Below are positions 44,898-54,193 of a stretch of DNA of 64,000 nt, one piece after another. Made by a program: the position numbers and the translations under genes. The stretch is taken from contig NZ_BHYK01000006.1 of assembly GCF_003865095.1 (NCBI RefSeq), positions 1 through 64,000 on the forward strand. Direction: 5' to 3'. The DNA comes from Clostridium tagluense (lineage in GTDB: Bacteria > Bacillota > Clostridia > Clostridiales > Clostridiaceae). The notes under the pieces were generated by a model. That model worked only from the letters and a program-made list of their open reading frames with translations. It made no database searches and had not been told where the DNA came from. How positions within the stretch are numbered: position 1 is the stretch's first letter; the number at the start of each line of letters is the position of its first letter.

Positions 44898-45902
44898 TTA
44901 TCTACCTCTTATTCTACTATAAGTTTTTTGTAGTCCTGGATAATAGTCATATATATCTTTTGATATAATATGGAATAAATTTTTTCTGTTATATTCTTTG
45001 CTAATATTAAAATATTGTATTTGAGAAGTTCCAAATGAGCTAAAACATTTTTCTAAAGGTTCTATCATGCTTCCTTCAAAATCAAACTTCTTAGTTACAT
45101 TACTTACATACTTAATTGCTTCCCATATCAGTAAAGATGTGGCTTCGCTGTTTCTTAATTCTGGGTCTGCTCCACCCATTAGATAGTAAGCTGAGTTTTC
45201 ATCCCATACTATATATATAGCAGCGTGTTTTTTCTTTTCTTGATCTTCTGCATAAAAGATTTTCCTACAATTATTTTTATAACATGCATTGTCCAACCTT
45301 TTCAAAAATTGTAAAGAATAAGGCATCTCCATATTTTGTCTTTTAAATGTCATTTCATTTAATTTATAAAACTCTTCTATACTTAAATCATCTTTTACTC
45401 TCACTATTTTTTCAGCTTTTCTTATTTGGTTTCTTGTTTTAGAATCAATATTCATGAATGCTTTCTCCAGATTGGTTAAATTATCAATTACATAGGTATA
45501 TCTGGTATATTGTTTAAATCCATGCCAATAAAAAGGTAACCAATTTTGAAAGGAATAATCAAAATTCTGATTGTATGATATTAATTTTTTTTTTTCTAAT
45601 TGGTCTATTACATCTCTAATTAATTTTCTCTCATATGAATATTTTGCTGTAAGTTTCTGATTTTCAGGATATTTTAGCCATATACCACTTTTTTGAGTTA
45701 GAATAGGCTGGCATATTTCTATTCCACTATCTTTTTTAATAAAATAATATGGTAGTGTTGCAACTACTTGTCCACCTTTTTCAACCAATATAACATCCCA
45801 GTTTTCTTCTTCACATACAGCATCCATCCACCAGTTTCTAGAAAATATTGGTATGGTAGTTTCTGTATTACATGTATTTATATATTTTTCCTTATTACTC
45901 AT
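44898..45902 (-). CDS. FemAB/GNAT-fold acyltransferase, polysaccharide-locus type
   Basis: Start ATG 45902 has GGGAGAA upstream and aligns with the start of the paralogue at 47305; a TTG ten codons earlier lacks support. The roughly 334-residue protein has the SRNWWMDAVC start, a GFKQYTRYTYVID motif and a C-terminal GNAT half (AIYIVWDENSAYYLMGG, FDFEGSMIEP). Members transfer an amino-acid or acyl group, as in FemX or the BioF2-like class, often to sugars in capsule loci. The donor is unknown. A flippase gene separates the two paralogues. Confidence 0.8.
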   Translation of the reverse strand: MSNKEKYINTCNTETTIPIFSRNWWMDAVCEEENWDVILVEKGGQVVATLPYYFIKKDSGIEICQPILTQKSGIWLKYPENQKLTAKYSYERKLIRDVIDQLEKKKLISYNQNFDYSFQNWLPFYWHGFKQYTRYTYVIDNLTNLEKAFMNIDSKTRNQIRKAEKIVRVKDDLSIEEFYKLNEMTFKRQNMEMPYSLQFLKRLDNACYKNNCRKIFYAEDQEKKKHAAIYIVWDENSAYYLMGGADPELRNSEATSLLIWEAIKYVSNVTKKFDFEGSMIEPLEKCFSSFGTSQIQYFNISKEYNRKNLFHIISKDIYDYYPGLQKTYSRIRGR

Positions 45903-45976
45903 AGCTATTGTTCTCCCTTTTATCTTTTTCAATAAATGTTGCAGTTAATATTTTGAAGTATCCCTTAAATTTATAT

Positions 45977-47275
45977 TTAAGAGTTCTCCTGTAACTTTTT
46001 TTTAATTTCTTCTCTCATTATTTTTCGTGCATATAAAATAGTTACTAAATATACTATGTCCATTGCTAAAGTATACAATCCAATAGCCCAATATGAATTT
46101 AATGACATGAATTTGGATATTCCAAATGCTATTAATACTAAAATCACTCTAAAAATATCTAGATAAAGATCTTCTTTCTGCCTTTCAAAAACAGGAAAAA
46201 TTCTATTCACTGGTGTAAATATAAGTCTTCCAAATACTAAAAAAGCTAGTATTCTAGAATAAACGCCTGCTTCATACCACTTATGTCCAAAAACAATCGA
46301 AAACAAACACGGTCCAAATAAAACTAGTGTAATTAATGGAAACAATCCAATTAATATTAGTTTTTTTATTAGTTTTTCCGATATTCTTTTTATTTTTTCT
46401 GGTTCAGTTCTGCCTATGCTTGCTATTTCTGCATAGAAAACATCACCTATAGAACCACCAATTAAATCTGTAGGCAGACTTACTATTACATTTGCTAATC
46501 CATATAATCCAACAATCTTACTACTATATAAATAAGCAATAAAGAAAACTGGTAGTTGTAGCCCTAAGGTATTTAATAATGAACCAGGAGCTGCATATAA
46601 TGGAAATTTAATATATCGTTTTGCGCATGAAAGCATATCTTTTGCATTTATTTTTCTTAATATATGCTTACTTTCTTTTATAAGTGGCATCGACAGTGTT
46701 GTTATTCCTGCACTCTGACCAAATAGACTCCCTAATATAAGACCTATAGATCCACATTTGAAAAATCCAAAAGAAATTTTAGTTATATTCTGTATTATTG
46801 CTTGGTTAAATTTAGTTTTAGCAATTGATTTAAACTCTTTTTTTCTAAATGACCACTGAATAAAAATATTATATGTACCAGCAAATAATATACCGATTGG
46901 AATTAAAAATCTGTATTTGAATAATATTCCCGCGCCAAATAATTTCAAGAATTGCTTGCCTGAAAAAAATGTAATTAAAGCAATTATCGCTACAAAACTT
47001 ACTAAAATTACTATACTTAAAGCAACCACATTAATTGCTTTTTCATCATCATCCGCTATTGCAATGCCACCTTCATACTTTAGCGAACCTGCAATAACAA
47101 GAATTGCTAACATAGACATATACATTGTTTGAACTCCAAATTCTTCTGGAGAGTATATTCTTGTTATAATTGGGGATATCATAATGTTTAACAATTGAGC
47201 AAATGCTGTTCCCCCAGCAACCAAAAATATATTTTTTATAAACCCGCTTTTTAATGCCTTTTTAATTTTCTCCAT
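45977..47275 (-). CDS. wzx: Wzx-type lipid-linked oligosaccharide flippase
   Basis: The 432-residue protein is strongly hydrophobic with about 12 membrane segments and the MATE/PST-like start FIKNIFLVAGGTAFAQLLNI followed by SPIITRIYSPEEFG, typical of Wzx. It moves undecaprenyl-linked repeat units across the membrane. It lies between the two FemAB-like genes. A Wzy-like polymerase and Wzz are in the same locus. Confidence 0.85.
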   Translation of the reverse strand: MEKIKKALKSGFIKNIFLVAGGTAFAQLLNIMISPIITRIYSPEEFGVQTMYMSMLAILVIAGSLKYEGGIAIADDDEKAINVVALSIVILVSFVAIIALITFFSGKQFLKLFGAGILFKYRFLIPIGILFAGTYNIFIQWSFRKKEFKSIAKTKFNQAIIQNITKISFGFFKCGSIGLILGSLFGQSAGITTLSMPLIKESKHILRKINAKDMLSCAKRYIKFPLYAAPGSLLNTLGLQLPVFFIAYLYSSKIVGLYGLANVIVSLPTDLIGGSIGDVFYAEIASIGRTEPEKIKRISEKLIKKLILIGLFPLITLVLFGPCLFSIVFGHKWYEAGVYSRILAFLVFGRLIFTPVNRIFPVFERQKEDLYLDIFRVILVLIAFGISKFMSLNSYWAIGLYTLAMDIVYLVTILYARKIMREEIKKKLQENS

Positions 47276-47304
47276 TTTTCCTACCTTAATTCTTCCCTAT
47301 TTTA

Positions 47305-48255
47305 TTAAAATTTTAAGTTTTGCCTGATTTTTAATATTCTAGAATTTATTTTAGAGATACTAAAGAAAGGTTTTTGTATTGTACCAAACTTTCGAAAATA
47401 CTCTTCTACTCCTTCCATCATACTTCCCTCGAAATCAAAGATTCTATTTGTTTGATGTGCATACTTTAATCCTTCCCATATAAGTAATGATTTAAATTCA
47501 CTTTTTTTGAACTCAGGATTAGTTCCTGACATTAGCTGGTATACGCCCATATCATCGTAAACAATATAACTACCGCAGTGTAAATTCCCGTCTTCATCCT
47601 CTGCAAAATATATTGTTCTGGCATTATTCTTATCGCATGCTTCATCTATTCTTTTTAATAATTCTAACGTGTATGGTATCTTTAATCCTTGCCTTTCAAA
47701 TGTTTTTTTATTAATTGAATAAAATTTTTCTACATCATTTGAGACATATATTTTTGCTGATTGTTCGGCTTTTTTTATATTTTTTCTAACTACTTTACTA
47801 AATTCGCCAAATACAGATTCTAAATCAATTACATTTTCTATTACATAAGTATACCTGGTAGTTTGCTTAAATCCTTTCCAATAAAACGGTAACCAATTAG
47901 TAATTGAATAATTAAAATTTTGACTATAATAATCTATTTTTAAAGTTTTCAGTTGCTCAATTATCTCAGTCATTAATTCTTTTTCATAAGAAAGTTTACT
48001 TCTTTGTTTCTGTTTTTCTGGATACTTTATCCACACACCATTTGTTTTAGTTAATGTAGGTTGTGTAATATATTTAAATCCTAATTTTTTCTTCATATAA
48101 TAGGGCATGGATGCCACAATTTCATTATTTCTTTCAACTAATAGTACATCCCAATTGATTTCTCCGCAAACCGCATCCATCCACCAGTCTTTAGAGAATA
48201 TAGGAATAGATTTTTCTGTTTTACATAATTCTATATATTTTTCTTTATCTATCAA
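47305..48255 (-). CDS. FemAB/GNAT-fold acyltransferase, paralogue
   Basis: The 316-residue protein starts at TTG 48255 after GGGGGTG and matches the protein at 44898-45902 along its length (SKDWWMDAVC, GFKQTTRYTYVIE, FDFEGSMMEGVEEYFRKFGT). Two copies around a flippase suggest duplication and two different acceptors or donors. The function is inferred as amino-acyl or acyl transfer to the glycan. Confidence 0.8.
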   Translation of the reverse strand: MIDKEKYIELCKTEKSIPIFSKDWWMDAVCGEINWDVLLVERNNEIVASMPYYMKKKLGFKYITQPTLTKTNGVWIKYPEKQKQRSKLSYEKELMTEIIEQLKTLKIDYYSQNFNYSITNWLPFYWKGFKQTTRYTYVIENVIDLESVFGEFSKVVRKNIKKAEQSAKIYVSNDVEKFYSINKKTFERQGLKIPYTLELLKRIDEACDKNNARTIYFAEDEDGNLHCGSYIVYDDMGVYQLMSGTNPEFKKSEFKSLLIWEGLKYAHQTNRIFDFEGSMMEGVEEYFRKFGTIQKPFFSISKINSRILKIRQNLKF

Positions 48256-48469
48256 AATACACCCCCTTTAATTCATACTCATTCACAAATTCAAACCCCC
48301 TATCTTTAGCATACTTTATTGACTCTTCATACACCAATTCCCAATATTTACATTCTCATGTATAAAAACATGTATTATTCTATAATAAAGTAAATACCAC
48401 ATTGCATTTTTTTATCGTATAGATTACTTTTTTTATTACTTCTCTGCTATCTGTAATTTTAAAGAGCAT
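48245..48469 (-). pseudogene. C-terminal remnant of a second polysaccharide deacetylase
   Basis: Read in one frame on the minus strand, the segment gives VVFTLL, stop, NNTCFYT, stop, ECKYWELVYEESIKYAKDRG and onward, ending at 48245. It parallels the end of the deacetylase at 43423 (GVFTMLYHNSTF, then WKETYEETIKYLYNSNC). Two in-frame stops and the missing N-terminus make it a remnant. It overlaps the start of the FemAB-like gene by 11 bases. The other bases to 48654 show no gene. Confidence 0.7.
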
Positions 48470-48654
48470 ATATCCCCCTTAATATTGCATCAATATCTTT
48501 AATTGCAAATGTATAAAATAACTTCTTCCTATCACTCGCTTCGTAATTATAATTAAGTAATTTATGATAAAATTTTCATAAAGGGTTTGATTTAAATTTT
48601 ACACATATCAAGTATTTAAATATATTCTTATTTATATTAATAATTTTTCAATTG

Positions 48655-49827
48655 TTACTTATCTATATTCCTACTATTAATTGCATCAATTACTGGCTTC
48701 ATTACAGCATCCCATGTTAAATTCTGTTCTGCATAACTCCGCATCTCCTCAATATATTTATCATTTTTTATTGAATCATAAAATTTGATTATTTTATTAA
48801 TATCTACAGGTGATTCATCCGGATTAATTCTTAATATGTATTTATAATCTCGATTAAAACCATCATCATCTGATGCAATTACAAATGGTATTCCCCTTGC
48901 ACAATACTCCCTATTTTTTAATGCACTATCCTTCATTAACCCCTTTCTATGATTGGCTAAACTACCTATACCCATATTGCATTTATCAAATAATTCATCA
49001 AGGTCTTGTCCTGTTTTATCACCATAAAAAATTACATAACTATTTAAATTATAATTATCAACTAATTTCTTTAAATTGGGAATTTCAGCTCCATCTCCCG
49101 CTATATGAAAATACACTAAATCTTTTCCTTTATTACTATCGTAGTAATTTTTTAAGCCTTCAATTATACGATCATATCCATGCCAAAAATGTACTATAGC
49201 AACTCCGACTAAATTCAAACAATTTTTATTTACATTAATGTCTTCTATGTCTTTTATGTCTTTAGTTTTTATTTTATCAACCTTAATGCCATTACGTATA
49301 ATTAAATATTTACTAGATTTAACTTTTATGTTTTGTCCCAAAATAACAATGATTTTATCACAAATCTTTTCAATTTTATAGTCCAAAAATTTGCTAAGTA
49401 CATAAGCTAAATACTTATTATTTTTTGTGAATTCCATCTTATATGGATACGTAGGAATCTCCCATAGCAAATAACACTTTGTTTTTTTTTTGGCATATAA
49501 TATCATTTTATATCCTATATTATAATAATTGTATTTTCTTATATACAATATTTGAGGCTCATTTTCTCTTATGTAATTATATATAAAAATACTAAATATA
49601 TTTAAATTTCTATAGTTGTTTATTTTATTATAAACTGGGTAAAAACTATCATTTGAATAATATGTGTTTTTATATGTAAAATTTTCAATATAAATATTGT
49701 TGTTTTCCCTGCATATTAATATTGTTTCGTAGAATTTACTAAACATCTCGCATTGACAAGATACTTTTTTATAAAGTCCTACATCTTTAACCCTATCTAT
49801 ATAAGCAATGTAAATTAACTTTTCCAT
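48655..49827 (-). CDS. Glycosyltransferase, GT4-like
   Basis: The 390-residue protein has a Rossmann-type C-terminal domain with VGVAIVHFWHGYDRIIEGL, YVIFYGDKTGQDLDELFDKCNMGIGS and the distal REYCARGIPFV motif, as in GT-B glycosyltransferases of family 4. The N-terminal half is unusually rich in Tyr, Asn, Ile and Lys. It would add one sugar of the repeat unit on the inner membrane face. The acceptor and donor are unknown. Confidence 0.82.
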   Translation of the reverse strand: MEKLIYIAYIDRVKDVGLYKKVSCQCEMFSKFYETILICRENNNIYIENFTYKNTYYSNDSFYPVYNKINNYRNLNIFSIFIYNYIRENEPQILYIRKYNYYNIGYKMILYAKKKTKCYLLWEIPTYPYKMEFTKNNKYLAYVLSKFLDYKIEKICDKIIVILGQNIKVKSSKYLIIRNGIKVDKIKTKDIKDIEDINVNKNCLNLVGVAIVHFWHGYDRIIEGLKNYYDSNKGKDLVYFHIAGDGAEIPNLKKLVDNYNLNSYVIFYGDKTGQDLDELFDKCNMGIGSLANHRKGLMKDSALKNREYCARGIPFVIASDDDGFNRDYKYILRINPDESPVDINKIIKFYDSIKNDKYIEEMRSYAEQNLTWDAVMKPVIDAINSRNIDK

Positions 49828-49854
49828 TTCTCTGCACTCCTAAAATTACATATT

Positions 49855-51132
49855 TCATCGTATATTTGCTGTTTTTTTTGTATAGTAATGTAAACTACAG
49901 CTCGCTGAAAGAGCTAACCATAAATATGGATAAGTATACGAACGGCTAATAATAGCCTCTAAAAAAATAAACGTACTTAAAGAAAAAACCAATTGAATGG
50001 TTATTGAATTCTTTATTTTAAAAAAAAGTTTAAAATTGTAATAAAAATAATAAGCAATCATAGATATAATACATATGAACGGTACTAATCCAAATTCTAC
50101 CCAATATGATAAAACGTTATGAACATAATCCCCAACATATCCACATCTTTTTATTTCTGCAAACATATTCCCTATTAAATAATGTTTTTTAATATCTTCA
50201 ATACCTTCTTTTTGCAAACTATTCCTCAGGTTATATGACTCGTCACTTGATATTCCAGTTACTACACTAAGCATTCTCCCATTTAAATTATTATTAGTTT
50301 TATTTTGCAAAGAAAATATAATGATAAATATCAAACAAATTACAGCACAGCTACTAACCATTTTTCCTAAATTAATATTCATAAATAAATTCTTTATTAA
50401 TATTAATGTAATAACTATTATAAAAGAATATAATGACGCCCTTGAGCCAATTTTATAAATCCAAAATAGAGAGTTGAAAAGAACAAAAAAATTTGCTACC
50501 TTATTTCTTAATATTGAATAAATGATTAATGAATAAAGTGCAAATGCGTCTCCTATATATAAATAGATTGTATGTTGTACAGTAAATGTTAATAAGTCAA
50601 ATATATTCGTTGTATTAGTTGCAAACATTGTTGCAGCTAAAAACAATGTATATACTAAATAAACTGCCACAATTATAGCTTTATTACCTTTTTTATTTAG
50701 GATATCTACAATATGTATTAAATTCAAGCCTACTAATAAATATATAGCAAAAGTGCTCAAAGTCGCTTTTAAAAATTGAATATAATATTGTTTTATATTC
50801 ATTGTTTGAAAATCAATTCCATCACTAAATATTACACTTATAAAGCTATTTTCAAACAAGTATGAAATTAGATAATATACTAATATATACATCAATACTA
50901 TAATTAAAAATTTCACTGAAAAACCATTTATTAGTTTCTTAGAGTGAGTACATACTATCATAATCCCAACTAATGATTGAAAATATATTAAATAATTAAT
51001 ATATTTTTCAACATCATAATATGTATTGTTTGTTAAATTATTCATTAATATTAAAATAGGAACTACCCCTAAAAGTAAAATTAAAATAATAAAACTATTA
51101 TAGGTACTATATCTTTCAGACATTAGCTTCAC
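49855..51132 (-). CDS. wzy: Wzy-like O-antigen/EPS polymerase
   Basis: The 425-residue protein has about 11 predicted membrane segments, a large extracytoplasmic loop with MLSVVTGISSDESYNLRNSL and a YVGDYVHNVLSYWVEFGLVP motif, typical of the O-antigen polymerase family. GTG at 51132 follows GGGGGAG. Together with Wzx and Wzz it indicates the Wzy-dependent assembly route. Sequence identity within Wzy is always low, so the call rests on topology and position. Confidence 0.72.
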   Translation of the reverse strand: MKLMSERYSTYNSFIILILLLGVVPILILMNNLTNNTYYDVEKYINYLIYFQSLVGIMIVCTHSKKLINGFSVKFLIIVLMYILVYYLISYLFENSFISVIFSDGIDFQTMNIKQYYIQFLKATLSTFAIYLLVGLNLIHIVDILNKKGNKAIIVAVYLVYTLFLAATMFATNTTNIFDLLTFTVQHTIYLYIGDAFALYSLIIYSILRNKVANFFVLFNSLFWIYKIGSRASLYSFIIVITLILIKNLFMNINLGKMVSSCAVICLIFIIIFSLQNKTNNNLNGRMLSVVTGISSDESYNLRNSLQKEGIEDIKKHYLIGNMFAEIKRCGYVGDYVHNVLSYWVEFGLVPFICIISMIAYYFYYNFKLFFKIKNSITIQLVFSLSTFIFLEAIISRSYTYPYLWLALSASCSLHYYTKKTANIR

Positions 51133-51408
51133 TTATTTCTCCCCCTCGATTTCAAAACAATACTATAACAAGTAATCTAGTATAATTAAATAGGTAGTAT
51201 TTAGTTTATAACTGTTTTCAGACTGTAAAATATAGTGATGTACTTATGTTACTTTAATTCATACCAATCTCTATGTATGACATGCTCTTAGTTCTACATG
51301 GAGTGCGTTGCTTATTATCATTACTAAAAAGAAATGTTTCAAAGTAAAAACAAGATGGTTAAAGGTTTAAAAACTCTTAAACTAGATGCTTATGCTTTCT
51401 ATGTTAAA

Positions 51409-52260
51409 TCATTTATTTATACCATACTTTTTCCTTTTATAATCACGAAACCCATTTAGCATAGCTTTTAGCTGCCCCATTTTGTTCTTTTCAAATAATA
51501 TGCATTTCACTATTCTAGTTAATAGATTTATTAGAACACTAATTTTTTTATATGTGAAAAATACATCCATCCCATTTCTAAATACATAATATGTCCTTGT
51601 TTCAGATGGATACATATAATGATGCCTATATTTAAAGCACTTTATCTCACGATAATATTTATAATCTTTATCAAAAACAGCTTCATCTTTGTTATGTATC
51701 AATGCAGCACTATTACATCTCATAAAAATATATCCTTGTTTCTCGGCGCGGTAACAATATTCAAAGTCAACATAATCAATAAAATAATCATCTTTAAAAA
51801 AACCTAACTTTAAATATTTTTCTATATTAAATAGCGTGCCAGACTGTATGGTTTCTTTAACCTGTATGCTTGATTCATTAAGTTTCGGATTGTTTTGATA
51901 CGTAAAATACTGTGGACACAATCCCATAATATTTGTACATGTATTGTTGTTTATATATTTTCTATAAACTGCAATAATATCATTATAAAATGTACTATCC
52001 TGATCAAGGTTTAGCGCCCAGTCACAATTCTGATTAATGCACACTTCCATTCCTTTATTTAATGCAGTTGCAATTCCAAAGTTTCCGTACAATGGAATAT
52101 ATACTAAACCGTCACCGATGAATTCCTCGAACAAATTTTGAGAAGAAACCGATGAATTATCAACTAGCACAATAAAGTCTACATATTTTTTTAATAATTC
52201 TAAGTTTTTCAAAAATGATTCATTGAAGTTATATAGAACAACTACCGAACCAACTTTCAT
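51409..52260 (-). CDS. Family 2 glycosyltransferase (rhamnosyltransferase-like)
   Basis: From ATG at 52260 (GGGTGA upstream; an earlier start is less likely) the product is about 283 residues. It opens with KVGSVVVLYNF, has the ALNLDQDSTFY motif (DxD-type donor site) and VDFEYCYRAEKQGY, as in rhamnosyltransferases of the GT2 family. It fits the presence of rfb genes, but the donor is inferred. It lies after a 275-base gap in which I see no gene. Confidence 0.85.
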   Translation of the reverse strand: MKVGSVVVLYNFNESFLKNLELLKKYVDFIVLVDNSSVSSQNLFEEFIGDGLVYIPLYGNFGIATALNKGMEVCINQNCDWALNLDQDSTFYNDIIAVYRKYINNNTCTNIMGLCPQYFTYQNNPKLNESSIQVKETIQSGTLFNIEKYLKLGFFKDDYFIDYVDFEYCYRAEKQGYIFMRCNSAALIHNKDEAVFDKDYKYYREIKCFKYRHHYMYPSETRTYYVFRNGMDVFFTYKKISVLINLLTRIVKCILFEKNKMGQLKAMLNGFRDYKRKKYGINK

Positions 52261-52361
52261 ACCCTGTTCACCCTCTTCCAACTAAATAGTTATTCTATAA
52301 AAAAACTACCCTTCAATATTTGCACAATTATAAACTTAACAATAATAAGTGAATCATTTCA

Positions 52362-53474
52362 TCATTCCCCAGTTGGTATTAAAATCATTTTTAACAATTC
52401 TTTCCAATCTCTAGCGAAGGGGTGCATCACTTTTTTCTCTACAACATTTTGATAGGTGTTTCCTTGCCTAATTTGTTTTTCCATAAAACATGCTAAATCT
52501 TCAGGTTTATTGGAATTAAAAAATACTACTTTATTATAAGTACCTACTGTCTCATGCGCATAAGGTAAATTTGCTACTAACATAGGCTTACCAGTCTCTT
52601 TATATTCTGATATAGGTAGTCCCCATGTTTCCAACTTTGAAGGAAATATCATACAATCTGATGTTCCATATAAATTAAACAAGTTTCCCCTTTCTTGTAG
52701 CCCAATAAACTTTACACTTTGTAATTTTCCAAAATGTGTTTTCAAATCTTTAGAATATCTGTTTTCATTGCCATCTATAGTTAGGAGAACTTCATAATCA
52801 GTTACACCTTTTTCTTCTAGTATTCCACAGGCCGTACAAATAACCTCAAAGTTCTTGAAAAATCGTGGGAATGATGGGTATATAAACTGATATTTATTTT
52901 TTTGTTCATTGGGAGTATTACTATTAATATCCTCACTAATAATCACTGTTGGCCTTGCAACAATTACATTTTTCAACTTATACCTATTGATAAATTCTTG
53001 TCTCATCCAATCCTGTTGCACAATAACAGCTATGTTTTTCTCAATATTAATTTTATATAAATATTTATAAAACAGAGAAAACAAAAAATTCTTGTAACTA
53101 TATTTTAAGTTCTTAAGCTCAGTCTTCATAAACGGTGAAGGATTATGACAATATACATACCTATTTTTTGCTTTAACATTTGGTGTTATATCATGCAATG
53201 AAAGCCACACATCAACATTTTTACCTTTTGAATAAAAGTAAAAATAAAAATACTCATACCAGAGCCTGTATAAATAACTCTTCCTTGACTTTGGTAATTC
53301 AATAAGTATTACCTTATCAGCATATTCAGCAAAAATTTCTTTTTTATGTACAAACGCAATTATTTTATTAGTTTCATTTAATCTACTTTTAATAATGTTA
53401 TCTAAACAATCTTTATATACTGATAATGGTCCACCTTCAAAAAAATTAATACCTGATATTACTATCGTTTTCAT
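52362..53474 (-). CDS. GT-B glycosyltransferase (GT4-like)
   Basis: From ATG at 53474 the product is about 370 residues. It opens with TIVISGINFFEGGPLSVYKD, a nucleotide-binding N-terminal fold, and ends with the GT4 motif SDCMIFPSKLETWGLPISEYKETGKPM, which carries the conserved E-x7-E positions. GGAG lies about 11 bases upstream. It is part of the polysaccharide operon; the sugar is unknown. Confidence 0.85.
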   Translation of the reverse strand: MKTIVISGINFFEGGPLSVYKDCLDNIIKSRLNETNKIIAFVHKKEIFAEYADKVILIELPKSRKSYLYRLWYEYFYFYFYSKGKNVDVWLSLHDITPNVKAKNRYVYCHNPSPFMKTELKNLKYSYKNFLFSLFYKYLYKINIEKNIAVIVQQDWMRQEFINRYKLKNVIVARPTVIISEDINSNTPNEQKNKYQFIYPSFPRFFKNFEVICTACGILEEKGVTDYEVLLTIDGNENRYSKDLKTHFGKLQSVKFIGLQERGNLFNLYGTSDCMIFPSKLETWGLPISEYKETGKPMLVANLPYAHETVGTYNKVVFFNSNKPEDLACFMEKQIRQGNTYQNVVEKKVMHPFARDWKELLKMILIPTGE

Positions 53475-53587
53475 ACTATCTATATCTCCAATCAAACAAA
53501 TGCCTCAATGTAATTTTTGTAACCTATATACATACAAAACTCAATTTAAATTTAAAATCGCGTACAACTATTCAATAATACTGTCTA

Positions 53588-54187
53588 TTATTCATTAAAT
53601 TTTCTCCATTGCCTTGCCTTATCATCATATTTTTTTATTACTCTAGCTGGTGACCCAGCAATCATGCAGTTATTAAGTACACCTCTGTTAACCACCGAGT
53701 TTGCTCCAATAATACAGCCATCACCTATAGTAACACCGGGTAAAATACAGACATTCTCGCCAATCCAAACATTATTTCCTATTGAAACAGTTCTTGTATA
53801 TAACTGTCTATTATCTGGTGAAATATCAGGTGATGAATACTCAACAATACCTGAGTAATCTCCGTGATTAACATCGCTAATATATACTTTAGACGCCATA
53901 AGGCAGTTATCGCCTATAGTAACATTTTCACCTGCAGCAATGTGGACATTATCTCCAAGCTTGCAGTTTTTGCCGATAACAAGCTTCTTTACCTCACCCA
54001 CTCCAGTATCGAACATTTCTAAACGGCAACCATATCCAGTAGTAAGCCCTTCACCATATTGTAGAAATTTTTTACCGCGTACATATATAGGTCTACGTAT
54101 TAAGCGTGCACCTTTATAAAATATTTTCGTGTAAAAAAGTGCTATTGCATTCTTAAATATTTCACCCAAGCCGTATCCATTCTTCAT
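53588..54187 (-). CDS. Left-handed beta-helix acetyltransferase (WcaF/WbbJ-like)
   Basis: The 199-residue protein has hexapeptide repeats throughout (VIGKNCKLGDNVHIAAGENV, TIGDNCLMASKVYI, WIGENVCILPGVTIGDGCII) and the ISDVNHGDYSG segment with the likely catalytic His. These O-acetyltransferases decorate exopolysaccharide sugars. It lies six bases after the glycosyltransferase gene. Confidence 0.88.
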   Translation of the reverse strand: MKNGYGLGEIFKNAIALFYTKIFYKGARLIRRPIYVRGKKFLQYGEGLTTGYGCRLEMFDTGVGEVKKLVIGKNCKLGDNVHIAAGENVTIGDNCLMASKVYISDVNHGDYSGIVEYSSPDISPDNRQLYTRTVSIGNNVWIGENVCILPGVTIGDGCIIGANSVVNRGVLNNCMIAGSPARVIKKYDDKARQWRKFNE

Positions 54188-54193
54188 TTCTAT

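Noticed and set aside
51133-51408. Possible transposase remnant in the gap before the GT2 gene
   Set aside because: The minus-strand reading with RTPCRTKSMSYIEIG is short and matches no transposase motif I can support.
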